A stretch of 45,791 bases of DNA, from assembly GCA_003211515.1 (NCBI GenBank), contig QCSN01000013.1:1-45791 (forward strand), read 5' to 3'. This document shows positions 26,351 through 36,306 of the stretch, piece after piece (positions within the stretch are counted from its first letter, which is position 1; each line of letters starts with the position of its first letter). The position numbers and the translations under genes were made by a program. Below the pieces are notes generated by a model that had not been told where the DNA came from, did no database searches, and saw only the letters and a program-made list of their open reading frames with translations. The DNA is from Synechococcus sp. AG-670-F04. Lineage in GTDB: Bacteria > Cyanobacteriota > Cyanobacteriia > PCC-6307 > Cyanobiaceae.

Positions 26351-26803
26351 TCAACTCAGTGGAAGTGGGAAGGTCAACCAATCCTGAGACAAACCGTCTT
26401 GGGAACCAGTTGGTCGAGCCAATCGCCAACTTTCACCCAGGTCGCCCCGTTCCAGGTAGATCTCAAAAGGGCTATCCACTTGAAACGTGTCACCTGGAAG
26501 TTGCCAGTCGAAGCGTCCTTTGATTTTCATACCACTTTGTTCCCCGATCAGGACCGTTTGCTGATCTTCTATCCGAACACGGCTCACCGTTGGATTCTCT
26601 GCTGGCTCTGGCAGGTCAAGGGTCCGTGAAATCGAACGCTGCGTTAATTGAATCTGCAGAGATAACGCCTTCAGCACAGCTGAACGCGGCGGCTCCGCAC
26701 CACCGCTGCAGGCGGTCAGGACCAGCACCAATCCAAAACTGATCACCTTGCAGATCAGTGCATTCCATCTCAGCTGCACAAAATCGGGCAACATGGTTGT
26801 CAT
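26351..26803 (-). CDS. Putative lipoprotein
   Basis: The product has an N-terminal hydrophobic segment ending in a lipobox ([13 protein letters not shown]), so Cys is likely lipidated and the protein anchored at the membrane facing the periplasm. The mature part is about 120 residues and rich in beta-strand-forming sequence ([32 protein letters not shown]). I do not recognise the family. I chose ATG 26803; in-frame ATGs at 26818 and 26794 are alternatives. With 26818 the start codon would overlap that of ruvA on the other strand. Confidence 0.65.
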   Translation of the reverse strand: MTTMLPDFVQLRWNALICKVISFGLVLVLTACSGGAEPPRSAVLKALSLQIQLTQRSISRTLDLPEPAENPTVSRVRIEDQQTVLIGEQSGMKIKGRFDWQLPGDTFQVDSPFEIYLERGDLGESWRLARPTGSQDGLSQDWLTFPLPLS

Positions 26804-26816
26804 CGACAGCTCATTC

Positions 26817-27455
26817 ATGATCGCGTGGTTGCAAGGTCAGCCCATGGGGTGCTGGACACAGGGCAACCGAAAGGGAATTCTGCTGGTGTGTGGACATGTG
26901 GGCTACGAGGTTCAGATCACGTCTCGCCACCAGAACCAACTGAAGGGCAACGAAGAGACCGCGATCTGGATTCATCAGATTCAAAGGGATGACGGCTCAA
27001 GCCTGTTTGGTTTTCCAGAACAACAGGAACGTGACCTGTTTCGCCATTTGATCAGCGTGAATGGGGTGGGACCACAGGCGGGGATGGCACTCCTACAGGA
27101 CGGGTCTGTTTCCGAACTGATTGATGCCATCTGTTCAGGAGATCTGCGCCGGCTCTGTCGAGCCCAGGGAATCGGGAAACGAATCGCCGAGCGCCTGGCC
27201 GTGGAATTGCGCACAAAACTGGCTGACCTGGATGGCCGTCAAGCCGAGCCCTCCCTTGTGGATGGGGGAGCAGCTTCGGAATCGCTTCCGGTGAGCCCCG
27301 AGCTTGAGGAAACACTCGCTGCACTCGGCTACGAAGACCTCGAGATTCGACGAGCGATCCGAGCCGTCCGGGACAGCCAGCAACATCCGGAATGCGGGGA
27401 TACCGAAGGTTGGATTAGAGCCTGTTTGCAGTGGCTTAGCCGTGAATCAGCCTGA
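26817..27455 (+). CDS. ruvA: Holliday junction helicase subunit RuvA
   Basis: RuvA binds four-way junctions and loads the RuvB motor for branch migration. The 212-residue protein starts with the usual MIAWLQGQ. Domain I is an OB fold (residues 1-70); domain II holds the two helix-hairpin-helix motifs [17 protein letters not shown] and [19 protein letters not shown]; domain III, the RuvB-binding part, is [20 protein letters not shown] at the C-terminus. The start is ATG 26817. rpsO follows 57 bp downstream on the same strand. Confidence 0.95.
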   Translation: MIAWLQGQPMGCWTQGNRKGILLVCGHVGYEVQITSRHQNQLKGNEETAIWIHQIQRDDGSSLFGFPEQQERDLFRHLISVNGVGPQAGMALLQDGSVSELIDAICSGDLRRLCRAQGIGKRIAERLAVELRTKLADLDGRQAEPSLVDGGAASESLPVSPELEETLAALGYEDLEIRRAIRAVRDSQQHPECGDTEGWIRACLQWLSRESA

Positions 27456-27512
27456 GAGTGATGGCGTAAAGCTAGGATTGCTGTTTGCACCTCAAGGGTC
27501 AGTCCCCCGCGC

Positions 27513-27782
27513 ATGACGCTCGACACCGCCGACAAGCAGAAGCTGATCAATACCCATCAGACGCACGGCACAGACACCGGCTCCCCTGAGGTGCAAGTGG
27601 CCATGTTGACTGAGCGCATTTCGAGGCTGAGCAGCCATCTCCAGCAGAACAACCATGATTTCTCTTCAAGGCAGGGGCTGCTGAAGATGATCGGTCGTCG
27701 TAAGCGCCTGCTTGGCTACATGCGCAGCAAGAGTGAGCAGCGCTATAGCGAGATCATCAGCAAACTCGGCATTCGCGGCTGA
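27513..27782 (+). CDS. rpsO: 30S ribosomal protein S15
   Basis: S15 binds 16S rRNA helices 20-22 early in 30S assembly. The 89-residue product has the canonical length and motifs: [57 protein letters not shown], and the terminal KLGIRG. The start is ATG 27513. Confidence 0.97.
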   Translation: MTLDTADKQKLINTHQTHGTDTGSPEVQVAMLTERISRLSSHLQQNNHDFSSRQGLLKMIGRRKRLLGYMRSKSEQRYSEIISKLGIRG

Positions 27783-27821
27783 TCCGAATCATCAGCAGAT
27801 TTCTGATCCAACGATCACGCC

Positions 27822-28229
27822 ATGGGCGACAAACGCACGCCGCTTCCCTTTGAACCGGACAAGCGAGCCGAATCAGCATCCAGCAGGGAAGCTGGAAGTC
27901 GCCCGGCGTCAGAAGCCATTCCGAAAGTTGTAGCCAACAGGATGGCAAGACGGGTTGCCGTGTTCACAGGCCTGCCAACAATGGCCAGCATGGGAGTTTT
28001 TGTTGGAAGCTATGTGTTGATTACACAGGGCATTGCTGATATTCCAACGGGAACAACTCTTGGCGTCTCAGGTTTGTTTTTTTTGCTGGGGTTGGCTGGC
28101 TTGAGCTACGGAGTTCTTTCAGCCAGTTGGGATCCCCAGCCGGGAACTTTGCTGGGGATCGAAAATATCAGCACAAATCTTCAAAGGCTGCGAACCTCAA
28201 TTCGGTCTCAGAAAGGCAGCAAGAAATAA
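27822..28229 (+). CDS. PAM68-like (DUF3464) photosystem assembly protein
   Basis: The 135-residue protein has a charged, disordered N-terminus followed by IPKVVANRMARRVAVFTGLP and two transmembrane segments (MASMGVFVGSYVLI and LGVSGLFFLLGLAGLSYGVL), then SASWDPQPGTLLG. This is the signature of the PAM68 family, thylakoid membrane proteins that help photosystem II assembly in plants and cyanobacteria. The start is ATG 27822, 39 bp after rpsO; the gene order next to rpsO suggests cotranscription. Confidence 0.88.
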   Translation: MGDKRTPLPFEPDKRAESASSREAGSRPASEAIPKVVANRMARRVAVFTGLPTMASMGVFVGSYVLITQGIADIPTGTTLGVSGLFFLLGLAGLSYGVLSASWDPQPGTLLGIENISTNLQRLRTSIRSQKGSKK

Positions 28230-28397
28230 GCCATTTACAACAACTGGTTATCGGAATGGATTAAAATAATCGAAAAAAATTCGCACCATGCATATCGCAC
28301 AATGATTCAATTGACTGACTGATTCATAAGTCAATATCGAAGCATCAACATCATTTTCCAAGACATCAGGCCAAGAGATGTTTGCGCCGGTTTCTCA

Positions 28398-31300
28398 TCA
28401 ACCCAGAACAAGTTGGCCGCTGGTTCGTGCGGAAAAAGCTTGGGCTTTCAATGAAGACTGGGCAAGCCCCACGTCCCTAACGCAAAACTGTGGACCAAGA
28501 CGAACATAACGAACGTGATGATCTTGACGAACTTCTGCGATCACAGGAACTTTGACGCCAAGCTCTTCACGATCAGGTCGGTGTTGCTGGAGACATTCAC
28601 GCAATTTATGCTGTACAGCGATATCACATGCCTGTTCAGGGGACAATTCAACAAGCAGTAGTTCAACATTATCGATTGCCCGACAATCATCAATAATGAG
28701 TTGAACGCGATCGTCACGGCGATCCACACCAGCCCAAATCAATAATCTCGCCTCAGCCATAAGATGATCCGAAAGGCGCGCGTAGCTCTTCGGGAACACC
28801 ACTGCTTCACAACTTCCGGTTAAATCCTCCAGCTGCAGGATGGCCATCCGGTCACCTTTGCGTGTGGTGACCTGGCGATACTCACTGATCATGGCAATGG
28901 CACTGACCTTGCTTTTGTCTGCCTGCTCCTCTAAAGCGCCAAGACCAATCGGTGCCAGAAGACGTGCTGGCGGTGCTAACTGTTTGAGCGGATGATCGGA
29001 AAGATAAAAACCAACTAAATCCTTCTCAAGGCGTAATTTCTCGGTGGGTGGATAGTCGGCAACCGGCGATGCTTTAGGGGCAAGACTGAGATCCGCAGGT
29101 CCTTCCTCTTCGGTGGGAGATGCCATCAGATCAAACAAACTGCCCTGACCACTTTCACGATCCTTCGCTCGTGAAGAAGCCCAATCAATCAAAAGATCAA
29201 GGTCAGCCATCAGCTGCGCACGATTACTTTCAGGATCCAAAGCATCCAGTGCACCGCAATGAACCAAGGATTCAAGACTGCGACGGTTCAGCACCGACGA
29301 AGGCAGGCGATCGCAGAGATCGGCGAGTGAGCGGAATGGCCCTTCGCGTTCTCGTTCATGAATCAGGTGACGGATGGCCCCATCACCAAGGTTACGAACA
29401 GCGGAGAGACCGAAAAGGATCTTATTTTCTGTTGGGGTGAAATCGGTGCGGGAGGCATTGACATCCGGGGGTAGAACCTCGATCCCCATGGCATTGCAAT
29501 TGGAGATGTAGCGTTGAACCTTGTCAGCTGAGCTTGCATTAACCGTTAACAGAGCGGCCATGTAAGCCACCGGATAATGGGCTTTTAGGTAGGCGGTTTG
29601 ATAGGTCACTGCACCATATGCAGTGGAGTGGCTCTTGTTGAAGCAATATTCAGCGAAGAGCACCATTTGGTCGAAGAGCTCATCGGAAACTCTTTCATCA
29701 ACACCACGTTCAGCAGCACCTTTGACAAAAATTCCACGATGTTTCTGCATCTCAGAAACCTTTTTCTTTCCCATGGCTCGGCGCAGCAAATCAGCCTGAC
29801 CAAGGGAATAACCCGCCAGATCCTGGGCGATTCGCATGATCTGCTCCTGGTACACCATGATTCCGTAGGTTTCACTCAGAATCGGTTTAAGAATGTTGTG
29901 AGCAAAATCAATGGCCTCACGGCCATGTTTACGGTTAATGAATTTGGGGATCAGGCCTGCATCGAGTGGGCCGGGGCGATAAAGAGCCAGGATCGATGAA
30001 ATATCTTCCAGAGATGAAGGTTTGAGATCCCGCACGATCTGGCGCATTCCACTCGATTCCAGCTGGAAGATGCCTTCAAGATCACCCCGGGCCAGAAGAG
30101 CGAAGGTATCGGGGTCCTGGGGTGGCAATTTGTCGGGATCAACACGGGTGCCGCTGCTGACTTCAACAAGCTCAAGGGTCTTGTCGATCATCGTGAGGTT
30201 TTTCAGGCCCAGAAAATCCATCTTCAACAGACCCATGGACTCCACGTCTTCCATGAAGTACTGGGTGATGACCTGACCATCGTTGTTGCGCTGCAATGGA
30301 ACAAGCTGATCGAGCGGGTCAGCAGCAATCACAACACCAGCGGCGTGCACACCAAACGTCTTGTTGGTGCCTTCAATACGCATCGCCATATCCACCCAGC
30401 GCTTGACAACAGGATCAGCTTCGTACTTCTCTCGAAACTCGGGATTGGGTGATTCAGCGCCAATCATCGCCTTGAGTTTGGCGGGTTTACCCCGCACAAC
30501 AGGAATCAACTTGGCGAGACGATCTGCGTCGCCGTAAGGAATGTCGAGAACACGGGCCACATCCTTGAGCACCGCCTTCGATGTCATTCGATTGAAGGTG
30601 ATGATCTGGGCAACCTTGTCGTCTCCATATCGCTCAGTGACGTAATCAATCACCTCACCCCTGCGCTCAATGCAGAAGTCGGTGTCAATATCCGGCATCG
30701 ACTTGCGTTCTGGATTCAGAAAACGTTCAAACAGCAAGCCATTGCTCACGGGATCGATATTGGTGATCCCCAGGGCATAGGCCACGAGGGATCCAGCCGC
30801 AGATCCACGACCGGGGCCGACAGGGATGTGCTGCTCACGGGCGAATCGGATGTAGTCCCAGACCACGAGGAAATAGGTAGGAAACCCCATCTGCTCCATG
30901 ATCTTCAGTTCATGAACCATGCGTTCGGAGTAGTTCTCCGCGATCGCATCGTTCTGCCCCAGCTCAAGCCGGGCTCGCAGACCCTGCTCAGTGACTTCCC
31001 GGAGGTACGTGACTGGTGTGTGGCCCTCCGGGATCGGGAAGCGAGGCATCTGGTAGTTGCCGAGAATGTCGTAAGCCTCAACCTTCTCGGCCACCTTCAC
31101 TGTGTTTGCGATGGCCTCCAGCACCACTTCCGGTTCAAGGTGATCCGCAAAGAGGCGAGCCATCTCCTCTTCTGTTTTGATGTATTCCGTGCCGGTATAA
31201 CGCAAACGCTTTTCATCCGTGATCAGCTTTCCGGTCAACACACACAACAGGGCATCATGCGCTTCAACGTCCTGCTTTGTCAGATAGTGAGCATCATTGG

Positions 31301-31916
31301 TTGCAACCAGGGAAATCCCAAGTTCCTTGGCAATCCTGACGATTTCCACATTGACAATTCGATCTTCTGGTGAACCATGATCCTGAATCTCGAGATAGAA
31401 ATCGTCTCCAAAAACCTCCTGATACCAGAGCGCTACATCGCGTGCCACCTCCGGCCGACCCCGGAGAATTGCCTGTGGAATCTCCCCCCCCAGACAAGCT
31501 GTAGCCACGATCAAACCTTCGCTGTATTGCTTCAGTAATTCCTTATCGATGCAAGCTCTAGAGAAAATGCCGCGGCCTCGCATTCCTCTCAGATGACTGA
31601 TGCTGGTGAGCTTGACCAGATTGCGATAGCCAGTGGCATTTTTCGCTAAAACAACAAGGTGATAACGCTTCTCTTTTTTTCTCTGGGGATCATCGATTGA
31701 TCCGTTGATTACGTACATCTCATTGCCGATGATCGGTTTGAGATCCGATCCCTGACAAAGCTTGAGGAGCTCAATCGCTCCGTACATCACGCCGTGATCG
31801 GTGAGGGCAATCGCAGGCATCCCAAGCGCTTTGGCCCGCTCCACCATCGCCGGTAACTGCGATGCACCATCCAGAAGGCTGTAATCGCTGTGGTTGTGGA
31901 GGGGAACGAAAGCCAT
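28398..31916 (-). CDS. dnaE: DNA polymerase III alpha subunit DnaE
   Basis: This is the replicative polymerase catalytic subunit, in one continuous 1,172-residue frame. The N-terminal PHP domain is evident ([26 protein letters not shown]). The palm has [14 protein letters not shown] and the catalytic aspartates in MPDIDTDF (residues about 398-405). [24 protein letters not shown] and the OB-fold region near the C-terminus ([14 protein letters not shown]) follow. In many cyanobacteria dnaE is split into two genes joined by a trans-splicing intein; here no intein or split is present, as in marine picocyanobacteria. The start is ATG 31916. Confidence 0.96.
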   Translation of the reverse strand: MAFVPLHNHSDYSLLDGASQLPAMVERAKALGMPAIALTDHGVMYGAIELLKLCQGSDLKPIIGNEMYVINGSIDDPQRKKEKRYHLVVLAKNATGYRNLVKLTSISHLRGMRGRGIFSRACIDKELLKQYSEGLIVATACLGGEIPQAILRGRPEVARDVALWYQEVFGDDFYLEIQDHGSPEDRIVNVEIVRIAKELGISLVATNDAHYLTKQDVEAHDALLCVLTGKLITDEKRLRYTGTEYIKTEEEMARLFADHLEPEVVLEAIANTVKVAEKVEAYDILGNYQMPRFPIPEGHTPVTYLREVTEQGLRARLELGQNDAIAENYSERMVHELKIMEQMGFPTYFLVVWDYIRFAREQHIPVGPGRGSAAGSLVAYALGITNIDPVSNGLLFERFLNPERKSMPDIDTDFCIERRGEVIDYVTERYGDDKVAQIITFNRMTSKAVLKDVARVLDIPYGDADRLAKLIPVVRGKPAKLKAMIGAESPNPEFREKYEADPVVKRWVDMAMRIEGTNKTFGVHAAGVVIAADPLDQLVPLQRNNDGQVITQYFMEDVESMGLLKMDFLGLKNLTMIDKTLELVEVSSGTRVDPDKLPPQDPDTFALLARGDLEGIFQLESSGMRQIVRDLKPSSLEDISSILALYRPGPLDAGLIPKFINRKHGREAIDFAHNILKPILSETYGIMVYQEQIMRIAQDLAGYSLGQADLLRRAMGKKKVSEMQKHRGIFVKGAAERGVDERVSDELFDQMVLFAEYCFNKSHSTAYGAVTYQTAYLKAHYPVAYMAALLTVNASSADKVQRYISNCNAMGIEVLPPDVNASRTDFTPTENKILFGLSAVRNLGDGAIRHLIHEREREGPFRSLADLCDRLPSSVLNRRSLESLVHCGALDALDPESNRAQLMADLDLLIDWASSRAKDRESGQGSLFDLMASPTEEEGPADLSLAPKASPVADYPPTEKLRLEKDLVGFYLSDHPLKQLAPPARLLAPIGLGALEEQADKSKVSAIAMISEYRQVTTRKGDRMAILQLEDLTGSCEAVVFPKSYARLSDHLMAEARLLIWAGVDRRDDRVQLIIDDCRAIDNVELLLVELSPEQACDIAVQHKLRECLQQHRPDREELGVKVPVIAEVRQDHHVRYVRLGPQFCVRDVGLAQSSLKAQAFSARTSGQLVLG

Positions 31917-32068
31917 GCTTCCATCCTAGGTCGAGACTCAAGATGTGGGGGTTCACAAATCACCGAGCACTACTGGTGGAGGAACGGGAAGGAAGCGCCA
32001 CAACAGCCAAATACGCGTTATGACGATCCGAGATCACCCCTCGTGCCGAAGCACTCTGTTGGGGCGTC

Positions 32069-33523
32069 TCAAAAATCCAGCTCAGGCCGATTGGCCATCA
32101 CATCTGCAGCCTGTTCGTACTGATGGGCGACCTGCAGCAATCTGGCCTCGTCCAAGACATTGCCGATGAGCTGAACACCGATTGGAAGGCCCGCCTTGCT
32201 GAAACCACAGGGCACGCTGATCGCAGGAAGCCCAGCCAGATTCGCTGGAATCGTGAGCAGATCACCGAGGTACATCGCCAGGGGATCATCAGCGTGGGCG
32301 CCTGCCCGAAACGCCGTTGAAGGGGCTGTCGGTGTCAGCAGAACGTCGACAGCCTGAAACGCTGCATCGAAGTCGCGCCGGATCAACGTGCGCACCTGTT
32401 GGGCTTTTTTGTAATACGCATCGACGTAACCGGCGGAGAGGGCGTAGGTGCCGATCAAAATGCGACGTTGCACTTCGGCTCCAAACCCCTCGGCGCGACT
32501 GCGGGAGGTCATCGCTGCGAGGCTCTCAGCATCCTCGGCGCGAAAACCATATTTCACTCCGTCGTAGCGGGCCAGATTGGCGGAGGCCTCCGAGGGAGCA
32601 ATCACGTAATACGTGGCGATCCCGTCGGTGAAGCGTGGACAGCTGACCTCCACCACCTCAGCGCCGAGCGCCGCAAGCTGTTGAGCCGCCGATTGAACCG
32701 AGGCTTTCACCTCGGGATCAAGTCCATCGGCGTCGAAGCATTCGCGGATCACTCCGACCCGCAGACCCGCAATCGATTCAGTCAGGCCAGCTGTGTAGTC
32801 AGGAACATCCACGTTCAAACAGGTGGAATCCCTCGGATCAGGACCGGCGATGACTTGCAAGATTTCAGCGGCATCCGCCACGTTGTTGGCGAAGGGGCCC
32901 ACCTGATCGAGTGAGCTGGCGAACGCCACCAGCCCCCAGCGGCTGACCCGCCCATAGGTGGGCTTCAGACCCACCACTCCACAGAACGAGGCGGGTTGGC
33001 GAATCGACCCGCCGGTGTCGGAACCAAGGGATGCAAGACAGCTGCCGGAGGCGACAGCGGCAGCACTGCCTCCCGAACTGCCCCCTGGAACATGATCTTT
33101 GTTCCAGGGGTTCCGGGTTGCACCGAATGCGGAGGTTTCCGTGGACCCCCCCATCGCAAATTCATCGAGGTTGGTCTTGCCGACCAGCACTCCGCCGGCT
33201 TTCCACAAGCGTTCGGTCACCGTGGATTCGTAGGGGGGGACGAAGTGCTCGAGCATCCGGCTAGAGCAGGTGGTCCGCACACCCTTGGTGCAAAGGTTGT
33301 CTTTGATCGCCAGAGGAAGGCCGGCGAGGGGGCCAAGACTCTCACCAGCGGCTCGCAGCGCGTCGACGCGATCGGCTTCGAGCCTGGCCCGTTCCGCTGT
33401 CACCTCGACATAAACGTTGAGTGCCGGGTCAGAAGCGGCAAGCCGCTTCAGGTGCTGGTCGACCAGTTCCCGGGCGGAAATCTCGCCGCTCTGCAGTTGC
33501 TGACGCCACGCGCTGATCGTCAT
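32069..33523 (-). CDS. gatA: Asp/Glu-tRNA amidotransferase subunit A
   Basis: GatA liberates ammonia from glutamine and feeds it to GatB for converting Glu-tRNA(Gln) to Gln-tRNA(Gln). The product of about 484 residues has the amidase triad: Lys in LAIKDNLC, the cis-Ser and nucleophile Ser in [16 protein letters not shown], preceded by the Gly/Ser-rich [16 protein letters not shown]. The start is ATG 33523 ([13 protein letters not shown]) with AGG just upstream; ATG 33538 is an alternative. gatB and gatC are not in the window, which is normal in cyanobacteria. Confidence 0.95.
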   Translation of the reverse strand: MTISAWRQQLQSGEISARELVDQHLKRLAASDPALNVYVEVTAERARLEADRVDALRAAGESLGPLAGLPLAIKDNLCTKGVRTTCSSRMLEHFVPPYESTVTERLWKAGGVLVGKTNLDEFAMGGSTETSAFGATRNPWNKDHVPGGSSGGSAAAVASGSCLASLGSDTGGSIRQPASFCGVVGLKPTYGRVSRWGLVAFASSLDQVGPFANNVADAAEILQVIAGPDPRDSTCLNVDVPDYTAGLTESIAGLRVGVIRECFDADGLDPEVKASVQSAAQQLAALGAEVVEVSCPRFTDGIATYYVIAPSEASANLARYDGVKYGFRAEDAESLAAMTSRSRAEGFGAEVQRRILIGTYALSAGYVDAYYKKAQQVRTLIRRDFDAAFQAVDVLLTPTAPSTAFRAGAHADDPLAMYLGDLLTIPANLAGLPAISVPCGFSKAGLPIGVQLIGNVLDEARLLQVAHQYEQAADVMANRPELDF

Positions 33524-33565
33524 CGACCTGCGATTCATGCAGGAGCGACGCTATCAGCCGCGAGA

Positions 33566-33835
33566 TCAACCATCCGTGGAAATGGTGAACGGCTCGCTCC
33601 GCCGCGTGCGCAGCATGGTGTGAGTCAGGGACTCTGGGTTTTCGGAACCGAGATCGTCGACGAAGGTCTTCAGTTCGGCTTTGAGACTGGATTTGCTGAT
33701 GAAAGGTCCGAACCAATAGGTGACATCCGGGCCCGTGGTTTCCACCCGAGCCCACCAGGCAACACCAAGACCATTGGCAAGACTGCGCAGTGGCCGGATC
33801 AGGCGACTCATGCTGGGGAGAAAACTTGTTGGCAT
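33566..33835 (-). CDS. DUF1816 domain protein
   Basis: The 89-residue protein has the DUF1816 pattern, restricted largely to cyanobacteria: LGVAWWARVETTGPDVTYWF, GPFISKSS, and FVDDLGSEN followed by RRSEPFTI. No function is established; related domains occur near or within phycobilisome and carotenoid-related proteins. The start is ATG 33835 with AGGT upstream; an ATG 24 bases later is possible. It lies between gatA and the rRNA methyltransferase gene on the same strand. Confidence 0.85.
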   Translation of the reverse strand: MPTSFLPSMSRLIRPLRSLANGLGVAWWARVETTGPDVTYWFGPFISKSSLKAELKTFVDDLGSENPESLTHTMLRTRRSEPFTISTDG

Positions 33836-33868
33836 TTTGACCTGATCACGTCGAAATGCGATGCCAGA

Positions 33869-35371
33869 TCAGGGAGAAAGCTGGATGCTCTGATCAAATT
33901 GGATGCCCTGGTTCTGATCTGTGGGGGTGAGATCCAGCTGGATCCGCTCGGTTTCAACGGCCTCAGCCATGGTCTCTGCTGGAGATTCAGGCTGAGGAGA
34001 CGCCGCTGGCTGATGGTCGGATGGATCGACCTGTTCCAAGCTCCCGAACTCTGCAGCAGCTGTTTTGGGGCGTGCGATCGGCGGTGAAGGCGACTGACCG
34101 TGGATGTCCTTCATCCAGCTACGCCTCGCCACTTCGTACACACAAAGGGCTGTCGCCACAGACGCATTGAGACTTGGTGTGATGCCCCGGAGAGGAATGC
34201 GAACAAGTTGATCGCAGTGACGTCGGGTCAGCAACGAGAGTCCCTGTCCCTCCGAACCGGTGACCAAAACCAGCGGGCCATCGAGATCTGCATCGATGAG
34301 GGTCGTGTCACCTTCGGACGCCAAACCGATGACGCGATATCCCGAATCCTTCAACTTTTCCAGGGAGCGGTTGAGATTCACCACCCGAGCCACCGGCATG
34401 TGCTCGAGGGCACCCGCGGCAACCTTGGCCACGGATCCGGTGAGGCCAGCGCTGCGGCGCTGGGGGAGCACCACACCGTGGGCACCCATCGCCTCGGCAG
34501 AACGGACCACAGCACCCAGATTGTGCGGATCAGTCACCCCATCCAGCGCCAGAAGCAGAGGTGCTTCACCGAGATCAGAGCACCCTTCAATCAGTGTGTC
34601 GAGATCGAGGGTCTCTGCCGCGGCAACCTGCAGAGCGATCCCCTGATGAACCGAACCTCCGGTGATCTGGCCAAGGCGCGCCCAAGTGACTTCCTCCACC
34701 AGAACGCCGGAGGCTTTGGCATCGCGAAGAAGTTGCAAAAACTTGGCTGCACTGCGCATCTCGGGTGTGCACCAGATGCGATGAATCGGACGACCAGCCT
34801 CCAACGCCGCCTGGGTGGAATGACGGCCCCAGATCAGATCATCCGAAGGCGGAGTCGCCGCTGCTGCGGTCGGTTCGACCTCACGCTGTGAGCGCATGGC
34901 AGGAGGCCGCCCCCGCTCGGGGAAACGGCGGCGGCTTCCCTCTCTGACAGGGAAGGAACCATTGCGATCAGGGGAACGCCCGCGGTCACCCGGACCTGAT
35001 CGGGTTGCCCCCCGGCCAGAACGGGGGATCGAACCAGGACGACTGACAGGCCGCGAACGACCGGAAGGGCCAGACCGCTCGTCCGATCCCATACGGCCGG
35101 ATGATCCCACCCTGGAGCGCCCCTCAGCTCCATAGCGATCGGCTCCGTAGCGATCGGCTGCGCCACGGCGTCCCTGGTCTCGTTCGCCAAATCGTTCACC
35201 ATCCCGTTTCCAGTCCCGCCGGTCGCGACGATCATTCTCCGGACGGGAACTGCGCTGGGGGGCACGACGCCGGTCCGACCCAACCCGTCCTTCACGGGCT
35301 GGACGCCCATCACGGGCTGGACGCCCGTCACGGGATGGTCCACCGGAACGGCGGTCGTAGCGAGGAGCCAT
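33869..35371 (-). CDS. rlmB: TrmH/RlmB-like rRNA 2'-O-methyltransferase with long disordered N-terminus
   Basis: The C-terminal SPOUT domain (about residues 180-425) begins with LIWGRHSTQAALEAGRPIHR, as RlmB does. It has the knot motifs TDPHNLGAVVRSAEAMGAHG, VLVTGSEGQGLS and IPLRGITPSLNASVATALCV, so it probably methylates the ribose of G2251 in 23S rRNA. The first 175 residues are an R, G, D, S-rich low-complexity region with tandem DGRPARDGR and YGADRYGAE repeats, likely RNA-binding. The tail after residue 430 is also P/Q/T-rich. The assignment to RlmB rather than another TrmH-family enzyme is probable but not certain. The start is ATG 35371. Confidence 0.87.
   Translation of the reverse strand: MAPRYDRRSGGPSRDGRPARDGRPAREGRVGSDRRRAPQRSSRPENDRRDRRDWKRDGERFGERDQGRRGAADRYGADRYGAEGRSRVGSSGRMGSDERSGPSGRSRPVSRPGSIPRSGRGATRSGPGDRGRSPDRNGSFPVREGSRRRFPERGRPPAMRSQREVEPTAAAATPPSDDLIWGRHSTQAALEAGRPIHRIWCTPEMRSAAKFLQLLRDAKASGVLVEEVTWARLGQITGGSVHQGIALQVAAAETLDLDTLIEGCSDLGEAPLLLALDGVTDPHNLGAVVRSAEAMGAHGVVLPQRRSAGLTGSVAKVAAGALEHMPVARVVNLNRSLEKLKDSGYRVIGLASEGDTTLIDADLDGPLVLVTGSEGQGLSLLTRRHCDQLVRIPLRGITPSLNASVATALCVYEVARRSWMKDIHGQSPSPPIARPKTAAAEFGSLEQVDPSDHQPAASPQPESPAETMAEAVETERIQLDLTPTDQNQGIQFDQSIQLSP
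35292..35334. repeat. 18-bp tandem repeat in the rlmB-like gene
   Basis: TCACGGGCTGGACGCCCA is repeated as TCACGGGCTGGACGCCCG and then partly a third time. It encodes the DGRPAR repeats of the disordered N-terminus and is a likely site of repeat-number variation between strains. Confidence 0.75.
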
Positions 35372-35497
35372 GAATTAATGAACGTGTTATCGAAGGTTCC
35401 GGCGTTCTCCAGCGTCAGCTGCAGCCAGTCATCAAGTCTCTCAAACGCCTCACCCCAGAGCTGAAAAGATCACGATCAGCCGCGCTGTGGGATTCCT

Positions 35498-35890
35498 TCA
35501 AAATTGATCGAGGTGGTCCAGGAGTTCCTTGAGGCGAACAGGGTTGTTCAGAAACAGCCAGCCCAGCAGTGTTTCGAAGCCTGTGGCCTGGCCGTAGATC
35601 GCGGCATCACTTCGCCGGGGTCCGCGACCGGCCCGATTGCGACCCCGGCGCACAAGCTCCTGCTCCTGGGGCTCCAAAAGTGGTTCAAGCTTCTGGAGGA
35701 GCTTCGCCTGGGCATCCGCTCGAACCTCCGCAACCACAGCCCGGTGCAGATCATCGGCACGGCCTGGGTGCCGACAATGCTTCAAACGTTGGTGCAACTC
35801 CCAGACGGCATCACCCAGCCAGGCCAATTGCAGAGGACCAAGATCAGCGGTTTTCGCTCCGGAACACTGTCCCGAAATCCAGTTGCTCAA
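35498..35890 (-). CDS. mrnC: Mini-ribonuclease 3 (MrnC)
   Basis: Mini-III is a dimeric RNase III catalytic domain without the dsRNA-binding domain; it trims 23S rRNA precursor ends. The 130-residue product has the family motifs LAWLGDAVWELHQRLKH (with the metal-binding Asp), a central R-rich helix (LVRRGRNRAGRGPRR) and YGQATGFETLLGWLFLNN, where Glu is a metal ligand. The start is TTG 35890, overlapping the TGA of the STAS gene (TTGA). Confidence 0.9.
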   Translation of the reverse strand: MSNWISGQCSGAKTADLGPLQLAWLGDAVWELHQRLKHCRHPGRADDLHRAVVAEVRADAQAKLLQKLEPLLEPQEQELVRRGRNRAGRGPRRSDAAIYGQATGFETLLGWLFLNNPVRLKELLDHLDQF

Positions 35891-36285
35891 GCTGCTAGCT
35901 GACTGAGGGCTGTCGGGAGGTCATTCACAAGGTGCAGAAAGTCCTCGAGGCGGACCAATTTCACAGTTTGGGTCACACGAGAATTGCCAACCAACAGAAA
36001 ATCCCGCTTGGCATCGGTGCAGTGTTTGGCCAACTGCACGAGAGCTCCCAGCCCAGAGGAATCAAGGAAATCAATTTTGCTTAGGTCGATCACTGCCGGC
36101 AGAGCAATCGCTTTCAATACGTCCTGGACGTACTCCATGAACTGTTTTTCGGAGTAGGCATCGAGCTGTCCAGTGAAATGAAACACAAGGCAGCGTTCTT
36201 TCTGCTCAAAGCCGCCTCTGAGGGAGACGGTCAGTCGCTGCAATTCGCTGATGGGACCAACCCCTCCATTACATTCACGCGACAA
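35887..36285 (-). CDS. STAS-domain anti-sigma factor antagonist-like protein
   Basis: The product is a single STAS domain: CLVFHFTGQLDAYSEKQFME, PAVIDLSKIDFLDSSGLGAL, and VGNSRVTQTVKLVRLEDFL. The DSSGLGAL loop carries the serine that is phosphorylated in SpoIIAA-type antagonists, so it may work with a serine kinase in a partner-switching system; none is seen nearby. The start is unclear. The annotated TTG at 36285 has no ribosome binding site, while GGAGG (36263-36267) stands 10 bases before an ATC codon at 36252 (ISELQRL). Other family members begin near that point. It is coupled to mrnC. Confidence 0.85.
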   Translation of the reverse strand: MSRECNGGVGPISELQRLTVSLRGGFEQKERCLVFHFTGQLDAYSEKQFMEYVQDVLKAIALPAVIDLSKIDFLDSSGLGALVQLAKHCTDAKRDFLLVGNSRVTQTVKLVRLEDFLHLVNDLPTALSQLAA

Positions 36286-36306
36286 TTTTAGGGATTCCGG
36301 CCGATT

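Noticed and set aside
28398-31916. Split-intein dnaE
   Set aside because: The frame is continuous with all domains and no intein motif, unlike the split dnaE of many freshwater cyanobacteria.
32996-34087. 363-codon plus-strand ORF
   Set aside because: It lies antisense to gatA and the DUF1816 gene, with no recognisable domain; GC-rich coding sequence often yields such frames.
35292-35334. CRISPR array
   Set aside because: The 18-bp units are in direct tandem without spacers and lie in a coding low-complexity region.
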